64,000 nt of DNA from Glossina fuscipes (Eukaryota > Arthropoda > Insecta > Diptera > Glossinidae). Each line of letters begins with the position of its first letter. The first letter of the stretch is position 1. The stretch lies in NCBI RefSeq assembly GCF_014805625.2, contig NW_023998562.1, positions 530,213-594,212 on the forward strand, read 5' to 3'. The notes below the pieces were generated by a model. The model searched no databases and was not told the DNA's origin. It saw nothing but the letters and a program-made list of their open reading frames with translations. Positions 11,011 through 23,388 of the stretch are shown here, one piece after another. A program made the position numbers and the translations under genes.

Positions 11011-12530
11011 ACAGAATCTGACTACCTTGACGAAATTGGGGTGTTCAAAAGAGAAATTTGCCCTACAGAATTTTTATAATTTTATGTGATGTAAGCGGAA
11101 GTGTAGTGTAGCGTATAAACTTACTTCGCCACCCAGGAACAAACAAAGTAAATTAGTAAGAAATCATTTTAATAATTAAAATAAACAATATGAATAATGA
11201 ATTAAAGGCGAATATGTGTATGACAAAATCTCTAAATTAATGATTGTATTAAAAAATTGTGAATTAAAGATTAATACTAAATAGCAATATTATTTAACTC
11301 ACCTATTTTAAACCCCGCCGAATGTACATTCGTGAAAAAAACTGAAGAATAACTTTTAAACTAACAATCTTTGTGTGCGAAGTGACCAATCATTTTGAAG
11401 GACTTGAACATGTGTTGCAGCCTATTGAGAGTTTTTTTTTCAAATGCGATAGGAGATACAGAAGACTTTAGTATTTTTCGTTGATCTTTATGGCTTTGAC
11501 TCGTTCTGGAAAAAAGTCACTAAATCTTTGCAATTCTTGAGTTCTTCTGCGCACATCCACGAAGTCGTACAGGAACTTATGGTATCCGCACGCCCTCTCT
11601 CAACAGTTTCAAACGTATCCATAACGTTTTTCAAATGCGATAGAAGATGCAGAAGGCTTTAATATTTTTCCTTGTTCTTTAGGACTTTGACTCGTTAGGA
11701 ATTTATGGTGTCCACAGACCCTCTCTCAACAGTTTTAAACGCATCCGTAACGATTTTAACAAATTTTTCAATTATTTTTTTTTTTTTATTATTAGTAGAT
11801 ATGAATTAATTTGAAAGTCTTTTTAAGCAAAAATTTATAAATAGCAATATATAAGATTTTTATTCCAAATTTGTAAATGTCAAAAATTTTTCTTTCTTTT
11901 CTTTTTCAAATTTTAGTGACTAATCACTACCCACTCAAATCAGAATGCCTCGATTGACAAAAAAAAAAATCGCCTACTCATTTTCCTACATCGGTTACCG
12001 CCAACTGTTGACCTACATATTAATAATTATATAGATTAAACAATTATATTTACAATAGCGTGAAATTTAAACTTCAATTCTCTTTTAATGGTTGATTTAC
12101 TATCTTTACAATTATTTTTATTATTAAATTAAAAAGAATATTGAAAGAAAGGAATAAGCAAAATAAAGAAAAAAGCGTTAAAAACCGTAAATCATAGAAT
12201 AAATGTGAAATGTGAAAGAAATTAGTCTAGAGGTCGTCGGAATCATCTTTGGGTTCTCCCATAGACATCATAACCCGAAGATTATGATGCGACGCAGGGT
12301 AAAGAATAACCCAGACCTCAGGCCCGTTCGGTAAGAGAGGTCTCATCCCTTCTTTCATTCTTGTAAAGATAAATTACGTGCAATTCTTTTAAGTGTAATC
12401 GTCTGTGAAGCGTCTGTCAGACAAATTGTCATGAAACTCCTATGGCGACCAACGTTAATCATTTAAAAACGAAAGAAAAAATTTTCTTTAATTTGAAAGC
12501 AAATTTCCTTTAATTAGACAACAAATTTTA
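11011..12530. repeat. Unassigned DNA with an imperfect duplication of about 190 bp
   Basis: A segment near 11440-11620 recurs near 11632-11765. Both copies carry 'tcaaatgcgata', 'ttgactcgtt', 'ccctctctcaacagttt' and 'aacg(c/t)atcc(a/g)taacg' in the same order. I recognise no gene. The rest is AT-rich without an identifiable frame. Confidence 0.5.
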
Positions 12531-12547
12531 TACCCCTTGTAGCGTGT

Positions 12548-12571
12548 GGGCTTTCCGTTGGGCGCCACTTT
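12548..12571 (-). other. Primer-binding-site-like sequence of an LTR retroelement
   Basis: Read on the minus strand, the sequence TGGCGCCCAACG matches the tRNA-Lys-type primer-binding site used by many gypsy-like retroelements. It is preceded by 'catgacaaag', compatible with an LTR end (..CA) plus a short spacer. A 15-bp word (AGGAGTTTCATGACA on the minus strand) occurs just upstream of the site and again near 12430. I see no polymerase frames nearby, so at most a remnant is present. Confidence 0.3.
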
Positions 12572-12896
12572 GTCATGAAACTCCTTTTCTTTTTCCCCGC
12601 CGTCGAGGATTTAAAAATTTTTCTTTAGACAAAGAAAGAAAAAAAAAAAAATAGATAAAATAAAATAAAAAAAAAATGAAATAATAAAAAAACAAACTAA
12701 ATAAACGAAAAGGTCTGGTCAGTTTCCGGCTGTGCGTCTGTCGCCAGTGAGTCAGTCGGTCATCGTCTAGCGTCGGCCCTACATGGCCACCATGTGCACG
12801 CCCCTACACCTCAGCCACGGCGGTGGCAGCGCACGCTTAGCCACACATGGGTAACAACAAAATTGAATAGCTTAAAAGAAAAGGTAACATAACTTA

Positions 12897-13165
12897 CAGT
12901 ACAAGTACGGTGGTGGTGATCGTTCACTTGATGACTATTACTGCTTCCACTGTCGGCTGCAGCTGTCACAATGCCCCCAATAAACGGTCGCCGTTGCTGT
13001 TGCTTCTGCCGTTCTACGGGTGAATCTCTAACAACTGCAGGCGGATGCTTCACAGGATAACCAAAGGCTGAGAATGGTGGATGCGGCACCCTATCGGTGA
13101 TTGCCGGCTGTGGCCGTAAATGCTGCTGATAATTAACACGTCGCTGTTGCTGTCGCTGTTCACCT
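12897..13165 (-). CDS. Candidate Gln/His-rich exon, unidentified
   Basis: On the minus strand an open frame runs from about 13160 down to a strong donor ('actgtaagtt') at about 12897. It encodes a Gln/Arg-rich start, a Pro/His part (VPHPPFSAFGYPVKHPP) and a Ser/Asn/His-rich end (SGSSNSHQVNDHHHRTCT). It is higher in G+C than its surroundings. Opa-like Gln/His repeats of this type are common in fly regulatory proteins, but I cannot name the gene. No upstream or downstream exon is certain. A stop precedes the frame at about 13166. Confidence 0.35.
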
Positions 13166-13330
13166 TCTTTTGACTTTATTTATTTCCTTCGCACTATTTC
13201 CGTCACTCCTTAATTCTGGGACGTATGGTGAAGCAGGCCCGAGAGAAAAAAAAAAAAAACACTCACCAAATTGTTACCACAGTGCCGAATAGAGCAAACA
13301 CCTTGTTAATTTTTGCTTCCTTTTTATTTC

Positions 13331-13590
13331 AAATGATTTCTTTAGACTCTTTGCTGTTTCTCGTTTTATTGATTAGACAAAATTTCATGTCTCTTTACAT
13401 ATAAAATTAAATATTTTAAATGATTTCTTTAAACCTCTTGCTGTTTCTCGTTTAATCGATTAGACAAAAATTCCATGTCTTTTTACACATAAAATTAAAT
13501 ATTTTAAATGATTTCTTTAAACTTTCGCTGTTGCTCGTTTTACCAATTAGACCAAGTTTCATGTCTTTAACACTACCAATGGATAAAAAC
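13331..13590. repeat. Three tandem copies of an 87-88-bp unit
   Basis: Units begin with 'aaatgatttcttta' at 13331, 13418 and 13506. Each continues with a 'tgctgtt(t/g)ctcgtt' block, a 'attagac' block and 'catgtctttt'. Downstream, a 'ggataaaaa...gaac.gcactc.gcgag' phrase appears twice (near 13580 and 13920), so larger-scale duplication is also present. Confidence 0.8.
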
Positions 13591-14112
13591 AACGGGAACC
13601 GCACTCCGCGAGAGCCTAACTCCGATTTTATTTGCTGCGGGGTGATACGTATATTTCCTTAAAGCCTTCCTTTTTTTTTTTTGTGGCCCTTAACAAAATG
13701 TGTCGTTTTCGTTCTGTTTTTGTTTTCGATGACGTTTTCTCCTTATAATTAATCAAAACTTTCTTCGGTGCAGAATAAATTTAAAAGTGCAAAATCTTTG
13801 CAATTTTCTTAAGGAACACTTGTTTACTTATTTTACTTTAGTTTTTCTTTTGCGATGTATACACTTTTGCCCACTAGAAAATCGACCGTTCTCACTGAAG
13901 TCTAACATCTGACTGACTATGGATAAAAAGCGACAAGAACTGCACTCAGCGAGTGCCTGACTCCGACTGCCTTCAACTCAGAATTCTATCCTCTGACTTT
14001 AATTTTTGAAACGCAGACAGACTTCTCCTTTTCATTTCATTTCCCTCTTCTTCTTCCTGTTGCTCTCTCTCTATAACGGCTTGCCGTTACTCTCACAAGA
14101 GCAAGCATAGAT

Positions 14113-14355
14113 CCCGCAAAATCATACGATTTTGCCTATGCTTGCAAGAGCAAAAGGAAAAAAAGGAGTACCGCAAAATCATACGATTCTGCCTGTACTT
14201 GCAAAAGCAAGCAAGGGTACCGCAAAATCATACGATTTTGACTGTACTTGCAAAAGCAAGCAATGGTACCGCAAAATCATACGACTTTGACTGTACTTGC
14301 AAAAGCAAGCAATGGTACCGCAAAATCATACGATTTTGACTGTACTTGCGAATAA
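14113..14355. repeat. 49-bp tandem repeat containing a palindrome
   Basis: Units begin at 14171, 14220, 14269 and 14318, exactly 49 bp apart, with a diverged unit before them (about 14117). Each contains CAAAATCATACGATTTTG, whose ends CAAAATC and GATTTTG are inverted repeats, followed by 'tgtacttgcaaaagcaagcaa'-like sequence whose 'cttgc/gcaag' words also pair. Relatives of the palindrome continue to about 14450 ('caagatcatgcgattta', 'cacaaaatcgcatgattttg'). 'aacggc.tgccgtt' palindromes occur at about 14076 and 14453. Each unit could fold into a hairpin. Confidence 0.85.
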
Positions 14356-14639
14356 GGAGATCAGACAAGAAAAAGAAAATAAAATAATAAACACATATAC
14401 CGCAAGATCATGCGATTTACTAGCGGCACCACAAAATCGCATGATTTTGTCTAACGGCATGCCGTTATTGCTCCGCTTGCGGTTGACACAGACCGACAGA
14501 CACCCTACCCAAGGTTTGTTCGCGGCCGTTACAAAATTTAAACCACGGCACATCTCTCGAAGTAGCTAGTTCAGTTAAGCTCAGGATGTACAACAGTCTC
14601 TACAGCCACTAACCCTTTTTTAGTGGCACTGAAGAGTGT

Positions 14640-16160
14640 GCCTTCAAATTAATTTTGGTTTTTTTTAGACAGACAGTGAAAATTAACAAATACTGCGTTA
14701 CAAAGCAAATCACTGATGGCCTTATTTTGTTCTTTACGACTGACTCGAAGTCGAACAAAAGTTGTGTGTAGTTTTTCATTGATTGCTAATATATTTTCCT
14801 TAGAGAGTTTGTATTTCAAAATTTCCAACGAATGATGCGATGATGAGTATTTAGAAATGAACCTGCAGGACCTGGCGAATTGCATTTGTCATTTTGACAG
14901 AATTTTCTGCCAGACTTAAGGTGGAAACATTTCTAAATAATGTATTTTTGGCAAAAAATTTGAATGAGGGAGTTTTTTTCTTTTAGCGAGGCTGAAATCA
15001 TTTACCCAACAACAATACCGTGCATTAAAATTTGCACAGATGAGAACATCATCATGTTTTGAAAGGTTGAAATGGCAAAGTACTGATGAAGATGGGCGGG
15101 ATGCAAACAGAAACAATTGCAATCTTTGACATTCGTTATTTTTACAATCAATAAGTGAAGTTGCGTATAAAATTGGATTTTGTGGCACTTAATATATATA
15201 ACTGCACCGCCGTAGCCATCATTTCCAGAGTTGTGATGTATGTTCAAAATTTAATAGTTGATATTTAGAATAGGAGCTATCAAATAGAAAAATTTCTGAT
15301 AACAGGCAGATATTGATGTCATTGTAACTAATGTGACTTGAGGCTTTGAATATTATGCTGCAGAATCCTCACGAATGTTATTTTAGAGATTATTGAAGAG
15401 AGAGATTTTGAAAACTTCTATTGACGATTGATTCTTCTCCTGGAGAAGAGAAGCACGAACAAAGGACATAAATTCATTAAATATATTTTAAAATTCGGAT
15501 ACTTTATCCGAATAATAGAGGTGTTACTCTGAGGAATTAACAACTCAGGTTGAGGCTTACCTGAAGTAACTATGTACGCTTGAATGCTTGACGGAATTTC
15601 TTTGTAAAAAGCATTTTGTTGATTTCTCCATCTGAATTTTTAATTTGGTACCTTTGAGCTCGGTAAAACTGGAAATTGAACATCGTAGACACTTAGGCTG
15701 TCAAATTTTATTTTGGTTATTTTTAGGTGAATAAAACTTCTCGTCCTGAAAGTCGGTTTGTGTTCATAATTTTTTTTTTCTATTTTAGTTCCTTAATTCT
15801 ACTTAGGATCTTCATTTTTTTCCTTGCTATTGTGGCTATATGTGCTTGGCCGTACAGTTGTTAATTGTATTGACGACAGGTAACGCATCTCTTACTAGAG
15901 CGACAGTTATTGTGAATATGATTTAATCTACCACAGTTTATACACTGGCGGATAGGTCAAAAGTACACCTCTACTTTCGCTCTGTGATCATTCGTATAGA
16001 AGTATTCCAAAAGTAAAACCAACTTAGAAGGAAAAAGTAGGAATCTAAGTGATGTTAGTAAAAAGACCATTGCGGACAGTCGCGGTGCTTTATCATGCGA
16101 TCTGTGGACGTATTTAGGGTGATTGAGTGAGAACGCTAATAAAGGCAACTAATCGTGTGA
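14640..16160 (-). pseudogene. Degenerate non-LTR element: gag zinc knuckle and AP endonuclease
   Basis: On the minus strand an ORF1-like frame near 16040-15880 reads DHRAKVEVYF and, after one stop, QCINCGRLNHIHNNC. This is a CX2CX4HX4C gag knuckle, followed by a second CVTC pair. About 500 bp downstream, frames in 15250-14880 give DGYGGAVIYIKC and LICANFNARYCCW. These are the GGGxAI and GDFNAHH blocks of a non-LTR endonuclease, with the GDFN aspartate lost. The frame 14885-14649 may be the following linker. The ORF1-to-ORF2 order is preserved, so this is the 5' half of one element with frameshifts throughout. No RT follows it. The RNase H fragment at 9.2-9.7 kb has the same orientation and could be its distant 3' end, but that is a guess. 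Confidence 0.75.
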
Positions 16161-16169
16161 AAGGAGTTG

Positions 16170-17640
16170 ATTGATGGACAAATCTCCGCCTCATATATTT
16201 ATACATTATTAGACCTCAGTCCACATTGCATCGAAGTATAAGGGTATCGGGAGAGTTTGGCTGCACAGTCGTCATCCATGAGCAGCTGAACCTCTCACCC
16301 TATGTCTGCACGCCAAAGTTGGAGGTTCTCCCCACGCGGATTTGTTTTTTAACTTTAATCGGGTACAGGAGGTGTAAATGGTTCAAATGTATCCTACCAA
16401 ACCAGGATCGTTTTGTACTCTCACGCCTACGTTATCAGCGGTTGGCAAATCGTTCGTACTTGCATCACCAAAGGAGGGGGCCTTTTTGTAACTTCTTCTA
16501 TGCCTTGTATTTCGTGGCATTAAGCTTTACCCTATTTGCCCGACCTCCGACACCGGAGGACATGAGAAACAGGGAAGCAGAAAAAAAGGTTTGTAGTACT
16601 TCTGCGTTTAATTTATTTGAAGTAAATCCGTTAGTTGGAATTCAAACGGTTGTTTTAAAAACTCTGGCGAGATTGGTGCCGATATCCAATGCCATCAGCA
16701 TGGAGAAAAGAGCATCGTGTCAAAATCTGTCGAATGCTCTAGAGATATACAGCGCAACGAGCTAGTTTAACGCGAATGGTGAGTTGCCCAGATTAGGCAA
16801 AGAATATGCCTACAGTGCGTCATAAACTGAGAACACCCCTGCTGTTGGGCGTACACCACAGAAGTTTCCACGTATATCCTACAAAATTGAGAAGCAGACA
16901 GCCACGAGCATTCAATATTATAGAGTGCGCAGTAATTGTTTTCTTAATTTTTAGTCTTTTTAAGAATAAAGGTGGCACGTAACAAAAATCAGTAATGGCT
17001 CAATATATTTTTCTTATGTGTTTTACATATTTAGAATGTAACAAAACACATTTATAAAGTAAGTTCAATGAAAACACAGGTTTATAATTAAACATTTTAA
17101 ATTTTATTAAAAATATTTATTTAAAATAAGAATTGCTAAAATTATTTATTCACAATGTCTGCAGGATATTTACTATATTAACTGGTAAGTCTCTGGTTAG
17201 TTTTGTTGCTATTTCGTCGCCAATTTAATGAACTCTGATCGTTGTGTTTGTTCAGTAGAGTTCAGTTCTTGAGTTAAATGACATTTGCCGCCATGAAGAT
17301 GCAAATTTTTGGTGAGGATGCTTGGCCACGATGTCGATTTGATGTTCAAAACCTGTGAAGGTTTTGGGTTGGCTAGAGTGTTTAAGACATCTATTTGATC
17401 GAGTGTTTTTAAATTTTTCAATAAATCTGTTAATTGATGAATTTACATCAATAATCTGCACTCTGTTTCGCAAACTTTGTAATATTAAAATATATAAAGC
17501 ATTTTTTTATTTTAATTTTTAATAAAAATTGATATCTTTTTGCGATTCAATTTACTTCATTTGGAGAGAACGAATGACAATTTCAATGCTTAAATAAACG
17601 AAATTTTAATGCCTACATGAATGAATGACCGGTAAGAGAT
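16170..17640. other. Unassigned DNA; longest plus-strand frame 179 codons
   Basis: A 179-codon plus-strand frame (16226-16765) spans this stretch, but I see no domain, no matching opposite-strand protein and no splice context. A minus-strand frame at 17421-17209 (LKNLKTLDQIDVLNTLANP..) looks somewhat protein-like. It is followed upstream by a second overlapping frame with similar words. I cannot identify either. Confidence 0.25.
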
Positions 17641-17795
17641 TCGTCAAGGGAAAGTGTGACTACGCAATCGATGCTAAGATCCTGTTCACTTTTATTAGTG
17701 GCGTTTTCCTATGCTCTATGTAGAACTTGGATAAAGAATTTGACAAAACATTTTCAGGACTTTTATTCCAACTTTTATTCTTTAATTTCCAAAAA

Positions 17796-17893
17796 AGAGC
17801 CGATAGCCTGTGTTGCTAGTGCTCAATGTCTTTTTTTTAGTCTAAGAATTCAATTCATTAGTCTAAAATTAAAATAATAATAATAATAATAAT
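17796..17893 (+). mobile_element. 3' end of an I-clade retrotransposon with (TAA)n tail
   Basis: From 'agagccgatagcctgtgttg' at about 17796 to the (TAA)n run ending near 17893, this segment is nearly identical to the reverse complement of 29213-29310. That is the 3' UTR and tail of the large I-clade element. A tail of TAA repeats instead of poly(A) is characteristic of the I factor group. The upstream sequence (17656-17795) no longer aligns, so this is a very short, 5'-truncated insertion, as is usual for these elements. Confidence 0.85.
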
Positions 17894-20040
17894 TTCCAAA
17901 AAACCAAAAGGTAAAATACTGGCATGGTCGCAATCGATGGTGCTTATTATAAATTTTACACAACTTCTGGTATAGAATACATTCAGTTAGTGCGGACGAA
18001 TGTAACACGCAGTAGTGCTTACGATAGGCCCACCTTTTATTATATATTGATTCAGAATCATAATCTAAATTAATCTAAGCCTGTTTGTCGCTCTGTTCGT
18101 CCGATCACTGTCCACATATTTTTGCATTCAAGCTACAGGTAGCAATTTTCCAGATATTTTGATGAAATTTGGTACAGTGACGTATTTTATTCCATGGCCG
18201 AAAGCCGTTAAAGTCTGTCTAATTTTTCGACCACTCCTCTTATAAGGCTCTTTTTTGAAAAGCCGTTGTATGGAAAAAAATTACCATTTTTAAAATCTCT
18301 CGGCAAAAGTGGCTAAGTAGTAGTATTTCGGCCTTCTGAATTGGTACAAAATTTTTGACCGGCTGGGCCAATTTTTGAACTCCCTCTCTTATAACGAAAA
18401 CTTACAAATTTCTTACAACCAAAAGGTATAATTTTTAATGCTTCATGATGAAAATTATATCATATTAATAATATGACATAAAAAAGTTAACTGTACCAAA
18501 TTTGGAATATTTCGGGCAATTTTTTGGATCCTGCCCCAGGATTTCACAAACATTAATCCTTTCTAGGGCAGAAAAATCTAAATATTAATATGTTATATAT
18601 AGAAATTAACCCATAATATGAAAATGAACCCATAATAGTAATTTGACATAAAAAATGATATAAAGGGAACCCCAATTTTTTAATATCTTGGCAAGAAGGC
18701 TTCAATCCGAGAAACTAATATTAGGATGTTACTAATAATAATATTACAATAACTTTATAATAATAATATTAAATTATTAATACATTTTTTATTTCAAAAC
18801 AATAGGTTATATGCAATATGCAACCTTGAATTCACCTTATGAACGAATATGTCTGAATCGACTTGATCTTTGTTCATATAAACGTACACCTCAATAAACA
18901 TAAAATAAGTAGAACAAGTAAGAAAGGTATATTCGCCGGAGGCCGATTGTCGCATACCCGCCACATGAACGCTTAAGGTGTTAATGTCCAAGGAATTGGG
19001 TGTCTCTAAACACCCCAAGACTTTATGTATTAAACGACCACCAGAATGAAATTATAACTAATATACTTTATCACACGCTTTCCAACTCCTTTCATTCGAT
19101 ACCCATAACGAAGGCATAGTTTTAAAAATTTATTTGTATTTGATATGTTAATAAAAAATGGATAATGAAAAAACACCAAAATTTGGGTATCTAACGCGGA
19201 CAAACTAGAAAATTTTGCCTATACTCGCCTATATCAGCGTAAAGAAAAGAGGTGCGTCTTCCGTTGAACATAAAATTTACGATTTTTAGTAAAACTGAAA
19301 TAAGCACGATCGGTCCAATGTTGATGATATCATCGAGGCTTTAATGCGCCGCCAATCATTTGAAAAGGTGATAGTTATCTAACAACGGCATCAAGCAAGT
19401 CATTCTTTACGTTGTTGAATTTTATTCACCCTGGGCGTAATTTCTGTTATGTTTGGATTCTTTGCAAAATTTTGCACACTATATTCCTGCATAGCCCAAT
19501 CGAAAAAGAATTGTAAGCCGCGGCATGAAATTAAATTATTTATTTTTATTTTTCTATTATATAAGTTAAACTTTCTGTTTATACTTTGATAAATCACATA
19601 TAATTTATTTGATTTATTGTCTTCCTTACTTAATTTGTTCTTCTTTTCTGCACTTGTTTGGATATATTTATTGGATATATTGCTATTAACATACGACACG
19701 ATAATTTTCCAAATATTCCATTGCTTACATTCGGATCAAAACACATTTCTCCATTCCACAGCATACGAGTCGCTCAAAATAATGTAATTAAAAAAAATAA
19801 ACCTTATCGATAGTAGTGCTTCTCACCTACTTTGATACCAAAAAGTTCAAGTTACATATTTACAGTACACATTTAATAATTTATATAAATTTTTGTAAAG
19901 TTTTCATTTCTTAAATATATTCGAACAGAAATTTCAATTGAATGAGTTTACAATCAATCCGTGTGAAATACCATTAAATTATTATTAAGCGATATTTAAC
20001 GAGTAATTCCTTCATCTCCGTTATCGTTTATTTGCTGTAA
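17894..20040. repeat. Dispersed non-coding repeat copies and unassigned DNA
   Basis: From about 18065 to 18300 the sequence parallels the reverse complement of 38190-38365. It shares a 'cattcaagctac' word, 'gatattttgatgaaatttgg' and 'aaaagccgttgtatgg'-like words. Around 18913 an 'acaagtaagaaagg' phrase resembles one near 37546, as expected for ends of the same family. A minus-strand frame ending at 19400 contains NPNITEITPRVNKIQQ, which looks protein-like but is unidentified. Confidence 0.4.
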
Positions 20041-20059
20041 GGAGTTTTGTTTATCTTAT

Positions 20060-20600
20060 TATTCTTTAGAAGTCAGTATTTTCTTGATCTATAGGTCTAC
20101 TGTCAAAAAATCCATCACTGCTTCCGTCGTCGTCGTCTGTTTTATTTGTATCACTTTTTCCAACTGTTAAGCTTAGCATTTTTTTTACCTGTGCCTCTAT
20201 GGTCTATTGCCTTGGCTACTGGAAGATCATCGTCGCTTCCTAAAGCCGGATTTATACGTCCGTTACGTTCATCTTTGCCTGCCATTGTGGCAGCGCCGTA
20301 TGATCGCGCCAAGGGCCCAGCCATAACGGAAAGTTATAAAGATAGTTTCAAGTGATTTTATAAAACCTTGCCTTGTTCTAAGTAATTCTTCAAAGTCATG
20401 TCAGGACAACTTTAGAAAACTGATAAGAAAGCTTCTTAAATCGATCAGTAACGGCACAAGGTTGCTGTCGTACCCTATCTCTTTTTCCGCAAGTCGTTCT
20501 TCTTGATCTGTTTACGTTACAGGGGCCCTGAGCGACTGGAAATCCACGCAGTTGCCATTTCTTTCTTTTCGTTCTTTCTCTGCTTCTTTTTCTCTGCTAT
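20060..20600 (-). pseudogene. Unidentified degenerate coding fragment, acidic C-terminus
   Basis: On the minus strand, three frames separated by shifts look protein-like. The first has a charged start (REKEAEKERKERN) followed by TDQEERLAEKEIGYDSN. Next come MAGKDERNGRINPALGSDDD and LPVAKAIDHRGTG. Last is an acidic tail (SDTNKTDDDDGSSDGFFDS) ending in a stop at about 20074. Order and orientation agree, which favours a decayed gene over chance. I do not recognise the family. Confidence 0.35.
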
Positions 20601-20609
20601 TTAAGTTAT

Positions 20610-21890
20610 TAACCTTAAGATATCATTACTCTAGGATGAGGAAGACATGCTAACGTAATTATCTATTATTTTCTTGAAATAATCTAACGCTCTACGCAGA
20701 ACATGATGAATGGTTTATTAGGGGACGGAAAAAATCACAATGTATATGTAAAAAAAATTCTTGCGCAGCCTTTAGGTAATTATTCTCTTTGGATTGGAAT
20801 GCTATTGACATCTTCATCTAACTACTTTAATTCCTCACTGGCTGATTACCAACCTCTCATATGTCTCATGTTTTAGAAGATTGTTATAGAAAAAAAAAAG
20901 TTTTAAGACGAAAAAATTGTTGTTGTTGCTAGAAATGTTACAAACGAAACTTTTATTCTTCTTATTGATGGCTTTCTATACCTCACAATGTATGCGGATA
21001 TTTCTGTTTTAGACAGGCCATTGCAAAGACCCTGACTCAAATTCTATTTAAGAAGATGCAGTACCAGATACCTCAGATATACTTTAGCAAGGAATTAGAA
21101 AGGAACCAATGATTATTTAAAAGTAATTGAATTCAAAATTTTTAATGTCTTTTAAGCTTTGTGGCTGCAAGCATTCCATTTAGGATCCTTGTGAAAACAT
21201 TGTCAGCAAAATAATTTAATGGAATATTCCAAAGGACTAGGTGGCAGTTTGCCAAATTCAAACATCATTAACCCACTTAGTCCACCAAGAAACCGCTATT
21301 AAAGTTATCAAACCCATAATCATGGCCATTGGTCGAAACGCTAACAGTTACTTTTGTTCAACTTCATCATAACCAGGAAAATGTATCAGGGCAGGTAAGC
21401 CAAATAAGCCTTCGCTGCCTGATAAACGCATAAACAAAGCTATAATGTATGCCGCCAAGCTGCCGTACGTATTGCAATGTGTTTTAAAATCCACGACCAT
21501 CATTGGCTCTAATGGCTCTAATGTTTAAAATGTTTTATTGTTATTTTTTTTAATTTTGATGAAATGATGAAAGTTTGTTGTTTTTTAATTAAAGAAAAGA
21601 AGAAAAAAATTGCCTCTTAAATATTTAACATTTACATATATTTATTTTAATTAAAGTTTAACATAAACGTTAATTAAACATTGTGAGGACGTTTCCGTCC
21701 TTTTCCTCAAATTTTTCAAAATAGGAGAAAATCGAATGCCACGCCTATAAAAATTGTATAAAACTATTCAGGAGACGTATGCGAGGGGAGATGAATGCAT
21801 ATTTTTTATATATTTTTATATACAAGACTATATATTGTATTTCAAGCACTTGTATGAATATATGGAAAGAGTTAATATGAGATTTTCATT
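20610..21890. other. Unassigned DNA; possible coding traces near 21260-21430 (minus)
   Basis: On the minus strand between about 21430 and 21260, short frames such as LSGSEGLFGLPALIHFPGYD and MAMIMGLITLIAVSWWTKW look more protein-like than expected by chance. They may be a broken gene piece. I cannot assign a family and there are stops between them. The rest is AT-rich without a recognisable feature. Confidence 0.25.
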
Positions 21891-21909
21891 TTTCCCAGCT
21901 AATCCCAGT

Positions 21910-23125
21910 TTATATATTACTAAGATAAATATCCTCCTCATATACACTACGAGCTTTGGGTTTTTCCATTCCTTTAATGACTTTGCCGCTACGCGAATAC
22001 TCTATATAATCTTCGGTTTGGGCCAACAGTAGCGATTTAGGTGGTGCTTGGTTCTTCACCGCCATACTTTTCCACAATATGTTCCTTCGTCTGAAAAAAA
22101 ATAATTGCACGGTAAAACAAAGTTATACAGTGATACAAATTTTTAAGATAACAAGAGTAAAGTCATATAGCACTAGTAGAGGCACTGTTTAGGAGAGAAA
22201 ATCTCAATGGCTAATATGTTCATTATTATATTTTTGGATCTCATAAGGTTAGTAGGAGATTTTCCAAAACAATATCCAAAAGCCGCTACGTTGTGAATGA
22301 ATAAACTAAATTGACTTTCGATTCTTACACTTGATTTGAATTGTTCCTTCTTTTTCTCGTATTCCTTTTTGTAACAGCTCCAGCTTAGTAGGCTCAGCCA
22401 ATAAATGAACATCGACCCCCTTACCATGAGCCTCCCATGCGAACAATTGAGCACCAACATGTTTTGTGGTGTCTCCGGTAAAGCGAACAAAATTTTCACC
22501 GTCAAACTCTGACCTGGAATTGCGTTATATGCATGTTTAAAGGCCATACTGCATTTATAATAATACTTTAATACTTTAATACTTACTCTTCTGCTGGTAC
22601 TTGTGGATTTGGATTGTCCCGCATGGATCTGGTTGTGGGGTTATAATAGGCCGAATTAGGATCCAAGTTACGGAGGTACTTCGCGGTATCTTCACGTATA
22701 CGTAAGTTGCGTACTGTAATACGTTGTTTTTAATCCACTTTAGTTCCTGGCATGTCCACTTCTCGTTCCCATCATCATCAGATATTTCCGCATCAGGATC
22801 TAATTTAATAAACAGTTTCTGGCAATGTATATAGGAATAAAAGTTTCGGAGGTTTCTACTAACCATTCTTTAATTTTTCGGCTTTTAATTGCCGTTTACC
22901 TTCTTCCACCTTCTCATATTCTTCTATAATTTCGCGATGATTGGCGGGATCATAACTACTCCAACGATCTCTTTTCTCATCATAATTTACGGCTTCATCT
23001 TGCACAATATGTTCATCGTGAACGACTAAAGAATTCGCATATCTTGCAAGAACTTTACGTGGTCTCTCCCAGCAATCCTTACGTTTATGATATTTGCCAC
23101 TGCATTGCTCTAATAGGTGACAATA
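21910..23125 (-). pseudogene. Slu7: Slu7 pre-mRNA splicing factor copy, 5'-truncated and frameshifted
   Basis: Slu7 is a second-step splicing factor that helps choose 3' splice sites in the spliceosome. On the minus strand the frame 23137-22859 carries [32 protein letters not shown] and [20 protein letters not shown] second exon (about 22830-22580) encodes [20 protein letters not shown] and [18 protein letters not shown], ending at a 'gtaagt' donor. A third (about 22547-22330) encodes [20 protein letters not shown] and [11 protein letters not shown] last piece (22095-21915) encodes [20 protein letters not shown]. The retained introns show a genomic copy. The first cysteine of the CX2CX4HX4C knuckle is missing, and the N-terminal third is not found upstream. 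There are frameshifts (for example before APPKSLL and within exon 3), and the end departs from the family after EEDIY. It cannot encode a working Slu7. Confidence 0.9.
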
Positions 23126-23388
23126 AAAAGTAATCAAACGAAGGTAAAGGTTTTGTCTTGTACTCTATAAAGACATTTCCCTTTCTTGGCAAACATTACT
23201 TATGTATTTTATAGCAACGTTTGAATAGTATGTACAGTTTTTATATTCAATGAAAGAATCATGAGAATTTCGTACTTTCAATCGTCCTGTATACATAATT
23301 AATAAAAATTATATTTCGTAATCAAAACGAAAGAGATTTAGACATAAGAATGCTTGGTTTCAATCGATAAGAAAAGCGCTGCTGATTC

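Noticed and set aside
14113..14355. CRISPR-like array (regular 49-bp period with palindromic repeats)
   Set aside because: The whole unit is repeated, so there are no distinct spacers. The DNA is insect and there are no cas genes. It is an ordinary tandem repeat.
16226..16765. 179-codon open frame as a gene
   Set aside because: No domain, no splice or start context, and it overlaps DNA next to a decayed retroelement. Length alone is not enough support.
22576..22866. 96-codon minus-strand frame as a separate protein
   Set aside because: It starts in the Slu7 frame and then runs out of it. The Slu7 reading ([16 protein letters not shown]..) is in another frame of the same exon.
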